Of a stretch of DNA of 64,000 nt, positions 1 to 11,997 are shown in pieces. The position numbers and the translations under genes were made by a program. Positions within the stretch are counted from its first letter, which is position 1, and the number at the start of each line of letters is the position of its first letter. Under the pieces are notes generated by a model. It ran no database searches, was not told where the DNA came from, and saw nothing but the letters and a program-made list of their open reading frames with translations. This DNA comes from Phorcus lineatus (Eukaryota > Mollusca > Gastropoda > Trochida > Trochidae), in the NCBI GenBank assembly GCA_921293015.1, contig OV121092.1:33487764-33551763 (forward strand), read 5' to 3'.

Positions 1-350
1 CAGTCTCTCTCACTGGCAAATTTTTAGCATGCTTCAACAGTTTATCACAAGTGCTTACCAATTGTTATTAGCTTATCTATGGTTCATTAATCAATATGAT
101 TATATGAATATAAATAAAAGTTGCTTTTGTTTTGTGATAACATATGTACATTTAATCTTTTCTAAATCACTGTTGTTCAAATTTGAGTTATTCTACTGAT
201 GTTCCTTTTACCTATTTCCCCTTTCTTATATTTTTCATTTTTATTTTACATTCTTATTTCAAGGTGGTATTGGCTGAATTACCAACCAAGCAATATTTGA
301 CAGTATGTCACTGTCACTCTGGAAAATAATGTTTTTGGTTTTTATTTCAG

Positions 351-3300
351 GTCATCAACAGACTTGGGTTGAACTCATTAGGTGTTTTTAGTCCAAAAGA
401 GAGAATTATTGAGTAAGTTGTTCCTAAGCTTTTTCAACATTGGGACTTGCAAACTAAAATAAATTGGTAATATGTAACAAAGTAGAATGGTAGTTCAAGG
501 ACTTTTATAAAATTGGAAGTTGGTGGTTTAGCTTTCAAATGAAGTTGGAAGATGAGGCAACCCATTTCATTGCGATTTCTCTATGAAAACGAGGGGAGGG
601 TATGGTTTGAAACTATTGGAAAAGAGTTGATCGAAGTGATAGCGTCACATTTAGACTAGTTGAAGTGCCTTAAAATCATTTTTCAAGTGCAGAAGGTCCC
701 TGTTCAGTTCTTCACAAAGGTAATCAAACAACTTAAAGGTCAAAAGTGACAAGGAAATGATTGTGTTCTTAATGAAAATAAGGCAGCTGTTTGGGCATTC
801 TTTATAAGAAATATTAAGACAAATGTAGCTGCAAATTGAGGGTAACTTTAAGACTATTGTCAAAATATTTTCTAAACTATTGAAACATTTAAAATAGTCA
901 TTATATGATTATATATCCAATTTAAAAAAATATCATCCAAACTTCTATATAGATAGGCATGTTTTGGATAAATTGGATAAAAACATAAAGATGCATGATA
1001 TGGCTTACCCTTAAATCCAAATGACCAATGATATAATATATATGCGCGCAGTGTCAATTGAATATGTATAATGGTTCCTTTAAATGCACTTACTTAAGAC
1101 ACTGTTGCACATTCTTCTTTGTTATATTTGTTCAAATTTGCCTTCTTTTAAGCTTAAAAACTATTTTTTCTATAGAGGGTAAAACATGTGACTTCTTACT
1201 TCATCATTCATAGTCATAGCTAAAGATGTATGAAATAAAATCTTCCATTTAAGTGTGAGCGGTAAGTTTTCTTTTTAGATTTCTTTCCCTTATTCCAATT
1301 AGAATGTGCCCAACACAACAGTGCCTTTAAAAAAAGCCTTGCTAATATAATTCCATTATGATACAGGTACATGATACAGACAGATGAGGACGGCCCGCTG
1401 GTCAGTATGGACGTGAAGGACTTCATCATGACCATTGGCTCTCGGTCCCCCACACCAGGGGGCGGAACTGTTGCTGCTCTCTGTGCATCTGTGGTCAGTT
1501 GCTCAAACTCTTAATGTGCTTTTATATGTTCTCAGAACTCTTGTTTGATTCTTTACAGTGCTCAAGGTTATTCATGGGACTTGATGAATGCAAATAACTG
1601 TCAGATTCTCTGTCACATATCTTTGGTCTGTCATTTTTGCATGGGCTGATTTTTTATTGTGACTACAAATCATTCATGAGTGTTATTTTATCTGACCATA
1701 TTTGTTTTGTGTGACTGTTTCTGTACCGCAATATGTATTGTCAACTTTAGAATTATTTTAGTTTCATAAAATATCAAAATTATATAGCACACAAAATTTC
1801 AAGCTCTATGTTTATATTAATTGTAAATCTATGATATTTTATCATGTTTTATATTATTTTGTATCACTCTTGGATATCATGTTATGTATCATATCATGAA
1901 ACATCTGTATCGTCACAACTTTATGTATCTGTCAGGGAGCGGCTCTGTCTGCCATGACTGGGTTCCTGACGTACGGCAACAAGAAGTTTGCTGACCTCGA
2001 CTCCCAGATGAGGAAGCTTATCCCCCCTGTATACGCAGCCATGAAGGACCTCATCCCCTTCATTGATGCTGACGCCGGTGCCTTCAGTGAATATATGGTA
2101 CATGGCTTAAAGTGACACTCAATAATTCATGACATACTGTTTGGCTTGGACACAAACCTAAATGCTATTTAGGGGTATTTTAGGAATCGAAAGGTAAACT
2201 GTCACTAGCCTCTACCTAGACCAGTTATGGTGTAAGAGCTTATGTAGTAATTCATCTTTATGATTTTTTAACCCTTCTCAATCTGAAAGAATATTTATTT
2301 TATTATAGAGCATGCAATGATGTTGTGAAATGAATAATTAACAGTCTCTAGCCTATACAGATACTAACAATTGTGTTAGAGTTAATGTTAAAAGAACACT
2401 TTCCGTTAATGTACCTTTGAAGATAAAAATTCCTTTTTTACAGCTTGCAATGAAACTTCCCCATAAAACAGAGGAGGAAACTGAATAGTGAGTAATCTTT
2501 CTCCATAATATCTGTTGTTCAGATTAAATCAATTTCTGAGGGCAACAAGAAGTTTGCTGACCTCGACTCCCAGATGAGGAAGCTTATCCCCCCTGTATAC
2601 GCAGCCATGTATACGTTCATTGTATATATGAAATTGTCCTGTGTAGATACCCTGCCTACCATGAAAAATAGCTTTCTGTGTTTATATCCATAATCATTTA
2701 GTAATGTAATGAACATTAGTTTTTGTTCCATATCATATTGTTAAAGACCTCTGGACTGTCTCTTTGAAGTTGTTATGTCGTGTGAACTCCTTGTTATCCT
2801 GTGTATTATCATTTCAGCCGTAACTTAGCGATGGAGCGAGGTCTTCTCACAGCAGTGCAGGTTCCTTTGTGTGTGGCTCGTATAGTCAACTCTCTATGGC
2901 CAACACTCACTGAACTAGCTCGAGTCGGAAACATCAACTGCAAATCTGATATGCAGGTGTGATATAATTACTGATATTATTAAATGTTTACTTTTTTCAA
3001 CACATATATTTCTTTTAAGAACAAACCGCTGAAATATTGCCCAAGCTGCACAAATCAATAATTCACACATTCACTTTTTATAAAAACCAGTGATCAACTT
3101 CTGGTTTGTGGAAAGAAAATAATTTGCAGTAATGAAATACAAGATTTAATGAATATAAAACTTCATTATTAACAGAATTGGATATATGACAACAATAGAA
3201 TGTGTATAATGTGATGAATATCAAACTTCTGTATTCACAGAATTGCAATTTTTTTATATGGCATATGCTTAAATACGTCATAGCATCTATATTGCAACAT

Positions 3301-4815
3301 TGTAATTCTGTGGTTATATAAAGTTTGATGTCTATAAAAGTTGGACTTTATAACTCAACAACTAGAATGCCAATCAAACAGTACAGGCACTTTTACCATT
3401 ACTGAATGAAAATTATCATAATAAAGAAGTTGATAATCCATAAATTTGATGAAACTTAAATATTCTTGAGAGTAAACTCATCAACATGGTTCTTCTCTGA
3501 CAAAGGTGTAAGCAAACACTCTGAAACAAATACTCTTGTGTGTTAATTCTGTTTCTAAATGTACGAATGGATGTTCTTTGCGATAGGTTGGAGTGAGAGC
3601 ACTTGAGACAGGGGTGTGGGGAGCTTACTACAACGTGAAGACCAATCTGAAGGACATCAAGGACGAGGAGTTTCGCAATAAGGTGGGTGTGACAATACCA
3701 TGATACACAAATATTGTGATACGCCTTTAGGATGGTGTTGGTTAACCAATAGGATGGTGTTGCAATAGGTTGGTGTAACAATTAAGTGGGTAAACCAATA
3801 GGATGGTGTTGCAATAGGTTGGTGTAACAATTAAGTGGGTAAACCAATAGGGTGGTGCTGCCATAGGGTGGTGTAACAATAAAGTTGGTAAACCAATAGG
3901 GTGGTGCTACAATAAAGTGGGTGTGACTATAGGTTGATGTATCAATAAGGTTGTAAATAATTAGGGTGGTGCAAAAGTATAATGGTGCAAAAGTTGGGTG
4001 TGTACAGCGATAGGATGGCTAAAACAATAAGGTAGGTACAGCAAAAGAATTTCAATGCAGCAATGGTGCGGTAAAAACAATAGAATGGACTCAACAATAG
4101 GGTTGGTCAAACAATAGTGTTGGTACAACAACTGGAAGAATAACAATAGCATGGGTACAAAGATAAGATGGATACAACAACAGGGTTGGTAGAAAAACTA
4201 AAAGAAAATTGGTTCAATGAATGGAAGAGTAAACAATAGGATGTGTAAACAGCAAGGTAGGAATAGGATAAGGTGGTATCAACAATATGGTGGACACAAC
4301 AATACGATGGGGCCAGTACTGGGTTCGATACAACAATAGGGTTGGATAAAAAATAAGATTGATGCTCTTATACAGTGGTATAGAAGGATTGCAACATCAG
4401 AGTGGGTACAATTACAGGTTAAGTGCAAGGGTATGGTAGGTACATCAAAAGGATTGGTAGTGGTATAGCGTTGATACAACCTAGATAAGTACAACAACAA
4501 TATAGGATTGAGTCAGAAAGCGAATTACACCAAAGATTTTAGTCAAATATCAACAATAGTTGTTCAAAGTTGCAAGCATCAGAGGCTTGCTGAGGATATT
4601 TTTCTGTATCATCGAGTGTGTGATGCTGCCCCTTAATAGATCTCCAGTGTTTAGAATAGTCTACATGCACCTTATCATCCACAAATTTCATCCATTAATA
4701 ATTTCGAGAAATTGATATTTGATCCTTGCAGACCGAGACTGAGATTGAAGCGGCAATAAAGACAGCACAATCTGGGTGTCAAGAAATCCTTAAAATATTG
4801 GACGAGCGACAATAA
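351..4815 (+). CDS. FTCD: Formimidoyltransferase-cyclodeaminase, 3' part (cyclodeaminase domain)
   Basis: Seven exons: 351-412, 1367-1493, 1936-2097, 2444-2487, 2818-2956, 3587-3682, 4732-4815 (TAA at 4813-4815). All junctions are GT/AG and reading phase is continuous, giving 237 residues. The first visible residues contain FSPKERIIEY, the linker into the cyclodeaminase half. Then come the glycine-rich TPGGGTVAALCASVGAA segment, LTYGNKKFADLDSQMRKLIP, DADAGAFSEYM, VPLCVARIVNSLWPTL, and CKSDMQVGVRALETGVWGAY, all typical of FTCD. In other animals FTCD transfers the formimino group of formiminoglutamate to tetrahydrofolate and then removes ammonia (histidine catabolism). The transferase domain lies upstream of the window. 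No frame break was seen. The family call is secure; only the first exon border is less certain because its upstream neighbour is missing. Confidence 0.95.
2541..2609 (+). repeat. Exact 69-bp copy of FTCD exon-3 sequence inside intron 4
   Basis: Bases 2541-2609 are identical to 1975-2043 of exon 3. The copied piece is exactly 23 codons and starts and ends on codon borders of the parent exon. It sits 53 bp after the exon-4 donor. The flanks do not match the parent exon or its introns. The preceding AG (2521-2522) is only about 35 bp from the donor, so use as an extra exon is unlikely. Confidence 0.93.
3683..4510 (+). repeat. Degenerate minisatellite filling FTCD intron 6
   Basis: The intron consists largely of diverged copies of a 15-20 bp unit such as GGTGGTGTAACAATA, with a higher-order period near 60 bp in its first 250 bp. 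It begins at the exon-6 donor. The exon/intron junction sequence (CAATAAGGTGGGTGTGACA) recurs almost intact near 3908-3930. Weak open frames on the minus strand here are a by-product of the repeat. Confidence 0.8.
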
Positions 4816-5290
4816 TCTGTCTCCATCATCACACATCAATCATCAGCTCCATGTACAATCTGCAGCAAGAGCTTTTACATGAAGAATACAGAAGTTGAAA
4901 AGGGAAAACAGCGGGAGATAGCCATCAGGTTAAGACTCAACTTTTGCTTAATGCTTTTCTAAGTTGTTACGGTTTTAGTTTTATTTGTGATAAAACTTTG
5001 AAAACTATTAAAATTGGCACAATCAAATTTAATTTTGATAAAAAAATCATAATTGTCAGATTAGGATGCAAGGAAAGTTATTATACTTTAAATCCACTGA
5101 TAACGAGTAACTGTAATATTAACGGATTTTGTTACTGGAAAGAAGAAGGGCATTTTTAGTTATCTGGTATTGTAATATATGCATTGAAGTCACAACTGTC
5201 AAAAATTATATTTGTTGAATGTCCAATTGTCATGATGGTTGCTTAGTTTTTATAACTGCAATTACATTACGGTCAGGCCCTGTCATTGTT

Positions 5291-5410
5291 AGGGGGTACT
5301 GGTTAGCGCATAAGGCTTTGGAACGTTAGGTCCATGGTTCGACTCCCGCCAGGGGCTCGGCAACATGTCTGCAGTGGAGAGCTGTTCTACACGCAGTAAG
5401 GTTTGGGTGC
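5291..5410 (+). mobile_element. tRNA-derived SINE
   Basis: The head resembles a tRNA promoter: an A-box-like TGGTTAGCGCATAAGG and a B-box-like GGTTCGACTCC. It is followed by a body (GCTCGGCAAC..CTGCAGTGGAGAGCTGTTCTAC) that matches the copies at 35914-36050 (reverse) and, for the head, 41901-42040. It is too diverged, and without tRNA cloverleaf support, to be a working tRNA gene. Confidence 0.75.
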
Positions 5411-5843
5411 AATGCTTCACTTAATTACAGGGCAGTATCAACCATGGTTTACTAGTTCCAGCCGAAGCTCGCATGTTTCACTGCCATGCATAGCCACCAT
5501 GGTGTTGCGGGCTTTCTCCCTGCAAGCGTCATTAAACCGCACATCACCTCACTTCAACTCCCCTGACATTGTTGATGAATATTCATGAAGTTTTATCCTC
5601 ATACAGCCATTGGTTCACTAAGCTGAAAGAAATCTGATTGTTGCTAAAAATATTATGTAGTTGTGGCCATAGCCTTATTGTGATAAGACAAGAGTTCTTA
5701 TTATGCAAAATACTTTGCAAGGTTCTTCGCAAGGTGAAACTGTGATATTTTGGAAAAACTTTTTAGTGAAAACTAAAAAACGTGATAAGCAGTTGAATAT
5801 CTTAAAGTATTACGTTTTACACTCTTTGTGTATTGTAAGCAAA

Positions 5844-5966
5844 TTAAAGGGACATAGAGTATGTTTTTGAGTCACTTATGTCAAATTCTTTTAATATTTT
5901 CATATGTGAATATATATCAGCGCCGGTGAGCAACAATTGTGATGGTACTAGGCGCTATATAAATGA

Positions 5967-5998
<32 letters not shown>
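5844..5998 (+). repeat. MITE end fragment joined to a retroelement tail with (ATT)n
   Basis: TTAAAGGGACATAGAGTATG at 5844 is the terminal motif of the MITE family at 11365, 21886 and 35451, here only about 55 bp long. It is followed by GGCGCTATATAAATGAATT and (ATT)n to about 5998, a 3' tail style seen in SINE/LINE elements of many invertebrates. Confidence 0.6.
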
Positions 5999-7079
5999 CT
6001 TGAAGTACTGACTGTTGCTGTAAGGCATCATTTTAGTGCTTTTTGGTTCTTATAATGATAAAGTTTAAAGTCATGATATATGATATCAGCGAGCACCATT
6101 TAGTCAGGCTTATTTTAGAAACATTTGTATATGGCAGACAAAGATGGAATTTTGGTCGACAATATTTAATATGTTCTATAACTAGTATTCATGTAAATGA
6201 TGTGTGATGTCATGCACACATCTAAAGCTGTTTTGACAATCTGTATATTGAAAACTATTAATTTTCACATGTTTGGAATATTTGGACGTTCGCGGTGGTT
6301 TAAACTAAAAACTGTACATATGGTAATTTGATGCATATGAAATACAAATTAGAATCAATTAAAATTCTATTTGTCACTTTAAAGGTAAATAGCGAATGTT
6401 TTATTAGATTTTATTTAGCATTGACACATGCCAAATTACCATTTGTACTCACTTACCTTCAAGTCACCTCTTTAAATTGATATATATTCACACATAAGCC
6501 ATAAATATGACGTTCACATGTTCTCATAACTAAATTATAAAAATGCTGTATATGATCTTAGAAGCCAAATTTCAATGTCCTATTTCCATGTTAACTAATT
6601 AAATGACATATCTGACATTACCAATTTATAGTTTTCGTTTTGTCCTTGACAGACAAGCTTCCAAGATGAAGTTGACCTATTGGTGTCTACCATTTGCTAA
6701 AATTGTCTGGTTTTCAAAGACAAATTATGACTAATACAGTTTTATTGTCGCAATTATCATTAACATTGTAATTTCCAGTATCAGTCAGAAGTACTTGATA
6801 AAACAACACCTTTAAAAAATTTTGACATTCTTCCAACAATGTCAACATACATTCTCTATGTCACTTTAATCAATCCTGTTGTTACGTTTGAGCTTTTGCT
6901 TCTATTGTGAAAAGTTATTTGTTTGATCCTTTAAGAAAGTTTTATTGAAATATATTGTGTGATGTCAATGGATAATATTCACAACATATTATGGCCTTTG
7001 CTTTTATTGTGTATATCAAGTTTTATTTTTGTTTCCTTGAGAAATTGTTATCGAAAAGGGGCAATGTTTACGTCATGTT
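5999..7079. other. AT-rich intergenic sequence, no feature seen
   Basis: No open frame with coding character, RNA gene or clear repeat was found in this stretch downstream of FTCD. Part of it could be FTCD 3' UTR, but no convincing AATAAA was found near the stop. Confidence 0.5.
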
Positions 7080-7560
7080 TTATCTTAAAATATACTGACT
7101 GAATTATAGCCACCATCCTTTGTTGATCGAATCAAATTTGAATAATATATATGAGAATTGTATATGATGCCGCCATATTGTTTTGGCTATTACTTGAATT
7201 GTTACAAGTTATCTGTTTGTTGCCTTTGGACTTGTTAATATTATTAAATGAAAATTAGTTGTGTTAACAACATGCTAACTTTTATGAATTGACTGATTTA
7301 TGGTATATTAAGTAACTGTTCCATCCTATGTTAATTAAATCTGAATAACATATTCTAGAATTGTACACCATACTGCCTAGTATTGAAGTCAAACTATATT
7401 TTTTGGTTGGCAATCACATTATAACATGTTATCTATAAATATATTTACTGATTTATGGGTTATGTTCCATCCTATGTTAATTAAATCTGAACAAATTGTA
7501 CATCATACTGCCAAGCATTGAAGTCAAACTATACTTTTTTGTAATCAATCACTTTGATAA
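7080..7560. repeat. Diverged tandem repeat, about 3 units of 120-150 bp
   Basis: Units share CCATCCTATGTTAATTAAAT, TTGTACA(C/T)CATACTGCC and ATTGAAGTCAAACTATA. The last two copies (about 7296-7440 and 7443-7560) are close. A weaker first copy lies at about 7090-7210 (CCACCATCCTTTGTTGATC...GATGCCGCC). Confidence 0.65.
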
Positions 7561-8467
7561 ATTGCTTTAAGGTGAAAGACAACTCAATCAAAATATCATA
7601 CTCTATCTTCAGTTGTCATAATCTATCAAACATCAATGAGTCGTTTTTGTTATTGTTTCGTCTTTGAAAACATGAAATATTGTTAATTGTATGCGCAAAT
7701 TTATTTTAGACTTTAGTACACAAACAAATTAGATGATGTACACAGTTCTAGATTGTGTACTGTAGTTTTATATGTCAGTTAGTTGCTGATACTCTCAAAA
7801 TTGAAAATTTATTTTCAGTACACAAAAACTTATCAGATTGTGTACTCTTGTTGTGTGTGGTGTACTCAAGTGTTGAATTTGGTAGGTTGTTGTAGGTGCT
7901 TTTTGTGAAGTGTATTACAACAGCCGAGTTATAATTTTAGTAAGAAGGTCATATTGCTTTGATCTCCTATTTACGTTTTCAAACTATGTGCAGGTTCAAC
8001 TTTAAAGGGAGGATAAATCAGGGTAGTTTCTAGGGATTGGTATCGTCCTAATTTATTGTGATTTATTGCTATTCAGAATAGCGTATTGTGATAAGCATTG
8101 CGATATATTGGTAGTTTCTAAATTTACCATGTTTTCGTGGATAAATTGAAGCAACAGAACAGCAATCAATGCTTTGCTATCTGTCTTTTTGGAAAGGGAG
8201 ATATTTCCATGACTGGCTATGAGCTTGAACATGTTTAAACTGTTTTCACTTTACAACTTCACGTTTTATTTGGTTTTCTTACTGCAATTTTAGATGAAAA
8301 TGATAATTTTGAAACGTCCAATATATTGGTTATTATCAGTAGTCTGTACCAATACGTATCGTATTCTCACTGTATTGCAAAATACCGATATGTCGATGAT
8401 ACTGCGCACCCTTAGTATTTTCATGTGGAAGCTAAAGAAAGAGGGCATTTCTGTTAGTACATTTAAT
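7561..8467. other. AT-rich intergenic sequence, no feature seen
   Basis: Short direct repeats of GTGTACT/GTACACA motifs occur around 7715-7865. Nothing else is supportable. Confidence 0.4.
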
Positions 8468-8615
8468 AAATAGAGTAGCATTGACCAACATGTGTTTTGC
8501 AATGAAGAACAGTTTTGCCCTGAACTATTATAGCTGAGTAGTTTGACGCTATTAATAATTCAGGTCAAAACTGTACTTTCTAGTAAAACACATGATGGTC
8601 AATGCTACTCTATTT
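8468..8615. repeat. 148-bp hairpin (foldback) element
   Basis: The left arm from 8468 (AAATAGAGTAGCATTGACCA...) is the near-perfect reverse complement of the right arm ending at 8615. The outer 30 bp carry one mismatch. The inner part (ACAGTTTTG..CCTGAA) also pairs imperfectly. It is likely a small inverted-repeat transposon relic; a transcribed hairpin is possible. Confidence 0.8.
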
Positions 8616-9591
8616 CTTTTCTAGCATGTCGATTTCAATTATTATAAATAAATTATATTTCATCCAAAATAAACATAAATGAAATTAATCGAATTTGGCA
8701 GTGAATTGAAAATGCTCAACTAGGTCCATTACTAGTCATGTCATAACACTATTGTTGTTGACATCATTGGGCATTGTTTTGTGACGTCATTTAAAAACTA
8801 TACTTTATTGCGGAATAAAGGATAGGCGGTGCCTTTGATCTTTACTGAAACAATACTAGAATTTATTATATGATGACGTGTAAGTATGGGGATCAACCAA
8901 TGAAATTAAACCACTAATGAAAATAACATTTTAACAATGATCTGATGAAACTGTGCTCTCAAGAATGACAAACTTATGATCTCTTGTTGTTGCTTAGGCA
9001 CCAAGCTCATTAGGGTCAATTCAAGGTGATGTGAACATTGAAACGATTTGATTATGTCATATAAAATTTTCTCTCTTGACAGATATCATGTTTTTCTCAT
9101 CTTGGGAGGCAGAAAAGTGAATTATCATTACTCATGGCTACTTCACTTGTAATATTATTAACCTTCTACCTCTTTCACCCAATGAGAAAAACATGGTATT
9201 TGACAAGAAAAATTTGTACAGCATTTAGTTCTTCATCTCTCTTCATTAAGGAAAGGCAGATGCCTGATAGAATGATCCCTTTGAATTCAGTAAATAGATA
9301 TTAAAATACAGCAGTGACGTCATTGTATTGTTTCAATCATACATTATCCTACAAGAATCTACTGCTTCTATGTGGACAATTGAGCAATAATAATTTTGAG
9401 ATGGTCCCCGGAAGGGAACTGGTTTCATTATTTGATAGCACAACATCATCCTCTGAAGAAATGTCTTCGAAGTGTGGATACTTGGCCATGTCTTCCCACT
9501 CAACAACAAAATTGCCATACATAATGTCTAAGTTGAATTAAGACCACCTTCCTTTTATACCAAATCCCAAGCTGATTGCGGTTTCAAACGT

Positions 9592-9766
9592 CTTGCACGT
9601 GAATTAAGCTGGTAACGTTGCACGTGCATTAAGAATGTACTAGCTAGATGGTTACATTGCACGTGCATTAAGAATATACTGGCGAAATGGTAACGTTGCA
9701 CGTGCATTAAGAATGTACCGGCAAGATGGTTACGTTGCACGTGCATTAAGAATGACCGGTGAACCA
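9592..9766. repeat. 39-bp minisatellite, four to five units
   Basis: GCACGTGCATTAAGAAT begins at 9620, 9659, 9698 and 9737, exactly 39 bp apart, with a degenerate unit before them. Because 39 is a multiple of three, the minus strand stays open and reads as a 13-residue repeat (FLMHVQR...). That is a consequence of the period, not evidence of a gene. Confidence 0.88.
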
Positions 9767-9899
9767 GTTGGGACCATCTCAAATTTTGTTGAAAAACGTT
9801 TTTTGTGTTATAATTATGCAATGAAATACGAATGTTATTATCATAAACCAAAGCAGGTCATACAAAAAAACACTTTAAACTAGACTGTATTTTAAGTCA

Positions 9900-9999
9900 G
9901 ATAACATACTCGTAACCGTACATTCGTGAAAGCAATGTCCTCGCCGCTTCGCGGCTCGTACATTCTTTTTCACGAATGTACGGTTACTTGTATGTTATC
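9900..9999. repeat. 100-bp hairpin element with 32-bp arms
   Basis: The left arm 9900-9931 (GATAACATACTCGTAACCG...) pairs with the right arm 9968-9999 (...CGGTTACTTGTATGTTATC) with about two mismatches. The loop has a GC-rich core (CCGCTTCGCGG) that can form a second small hairpin. Confidence 0.85.
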
Positions 10000-10000
10000 C

Positions 10001-11364
10001 TTAACTGAATAAGGGATGTTTGCCTCGGGCAAATGAAACAGGTAAACATCATTGCTTCTTTATAATGCCTGTTGGTCATGTTTTATGATAGGTTATGGTA
10101 GGTATATATATATATAGGTATATGTCATATCGTGTTTACCTCACGATGGTTGGTAGTACTCAAGTGAGGAAGAGATTGCTATGTAGGCATGAACAGTGTA
10201 TACATGGGATTATATGGACGAAAATATTATATACTTTTGATTTCTCAAATTTTGAAATTTAGGAAAATGAGTCAAAATTTACTTTTAAAACCTCATGTTT
10301 GCTAGAGACCGACCTTATCCTCAATTAGAATGCAACACCAGAGGGGTTGTTGGGTGTACCGTATTGACCATGAAGTGAAAAATTACACAAGGTATTCCCT
10401 TTCTTATCCTTTTTTCCCCAAGAAGTTTTCAATGTTTGTTGTAATCGTACATGTGTTTGAAGACCTGGAAATCAAAGCAATATGACACTCACTTTGTATA
10501 GTGTTATGTCCTGGGTGCTCTCTATGATCTGTGATGGCATTTGGGTAACTCGTTTGCTTTAATCGTCAATAACATATAACAGTATGATAATTTTAGTATT
10601 TTGTGTTTTGACAATCATTATTGAGTTTGCATTTAGTTTTTGTTACTATTTGTTTTTCCCTAATTTCATAGATTTAGTTTCTTTTAGATATTGATTAAAA
10701 ATGGCAGCAATAATTTATATTTTGAGTTTGATGTGTTAACCAGTTTGGGTTCTTTAAAATTCTTATATTAGAGCAGTACCTTTTTATTCACATGTCAAAT
10801 TCATGTCAAGATTGTTTTTAAGAAAACTTTTTAATATTTACTTCAAGTATTCAAAATATTGAAAAAATATTAAACATATTATTTTGACATACAGCCCCCC
10901 TTACCTCACTTCATAACCATTCCAAAAATAACAAGTATTATCTTTTAGTTATTGAAAGTTATATGAATATATTTTCAGGTATGGGAAATCAAAATTCAAG
11001 CATGTTATATTTTCCAATCATTCATTCATTTAAATACTTAATGACTGGACCAATAATATAACATTGAACATTTGTATTTAACTTTTTTGTATTTGTTCTG
11101 TATATATGTGATGTCAATGTATATGATAAAGATACTAGAAGTATTTTTAATTTGAATACAGTGTACTTTCTTGAGAACTGAGCTGGCAAAATACGTAATT
11201 ACTTAATTTTTATCATTTGCTGCGTTATTGATTTCAATTTGATGTATGGAACAAAAATTAAAATAACTTTTTAAAACTTTACATGTGCCATATCAGCATA
11301 TTATTTCAGTATTTTATTTCTATGCTTTACTTATTGTAACTGTTTAAGTGTTATATAATGTCTG
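10001..11364. other. AT-rich intergenic sequence, no gene seen
   Basis: Only AT-rich DNA and a short (TA)n near 10105 were seen. Confidence 0.4.
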
Positions 11365-11997
11365 TTAAAGGGGCACAGAGTATGTGGTTGGAGTCAAATA
11401 TGTCAAACTTCATAAAAGATGTTCTTTTATCAAAAAGTAGTGGTTTTTTTCAGAAAATCTGAATCCTAATGCTTTTCAGTTCAATATTTTGACATTAAAC
11501 AGGTTATAGTCCTGATTTGTGATCAAAAACCGGACAGTGGCGCCCTAATGACTCAGTCGTTTTTTTGGAAACTCGATCATTTGCAGCAGAAACATTTTCC
11601 AATTATCAGTCGATTTTACCTAACTCAGGTCATTAGATATATTGGCTCTTACTAACGCCACATTAAAATCATGAAACATACTCTGTGCCTCCAAAGTTAT
11701 GTTGATAAAGTTTGAATTTTTTCATAACCAGTATTTAGACGGGAGGACATACATTTTAGGCCATTTAACTACCATACATGTTAACTGGACACATCATTTT
11801 GAATAATTTACATTATAGAGCCAATTTCTGATTATCATTAGAAAAAAGAAAATAACATAATTTTGGCATTTTAGAAATAAAGATGCATGTTTACGGGGCG
11901 ATTTTAACTTAACTCAGGTCGAGAGGTATTTTGGCTCTTATTAAAGCCACATTATAAAATAATGAAAAACGCTCTGTGTCACTTTAAGCAATCATCT
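11365..11997. mobile_element. TIR MITE, family with GGGACACAGAGTATG ends
   Basis: It starts TTAAAGGGGCACAGAGTATG and ends in the reverse complement form (GCTCTGTGTCACTTTAA). An internal end-like sequence at about 11673-11697 (CATACTCTGTGCCTCC) suggests two copies fused or nested. The internal motif ATCAAAAACCGGACAGTGGCG is shared with the copies at 21886 and 35451, and with the related family at 20803 and 47081. Confidence 0.8.

Noticed and set aside
4944-5588. Short plus-strand open frames after FTCD
   Set aside because: They lie in the probable 3' UTR and in the SINE; no coding character.
9314-9541. 75-codon plus-strand open frame and the opposing minus-strand frame
   Set aside because: No recognisable domain, no splice context, and a length expected by chance. 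A GAGATGGTCCC inverted pair (about 9398 and 9768) hints at a transposon relic instead, but was too short to claim.
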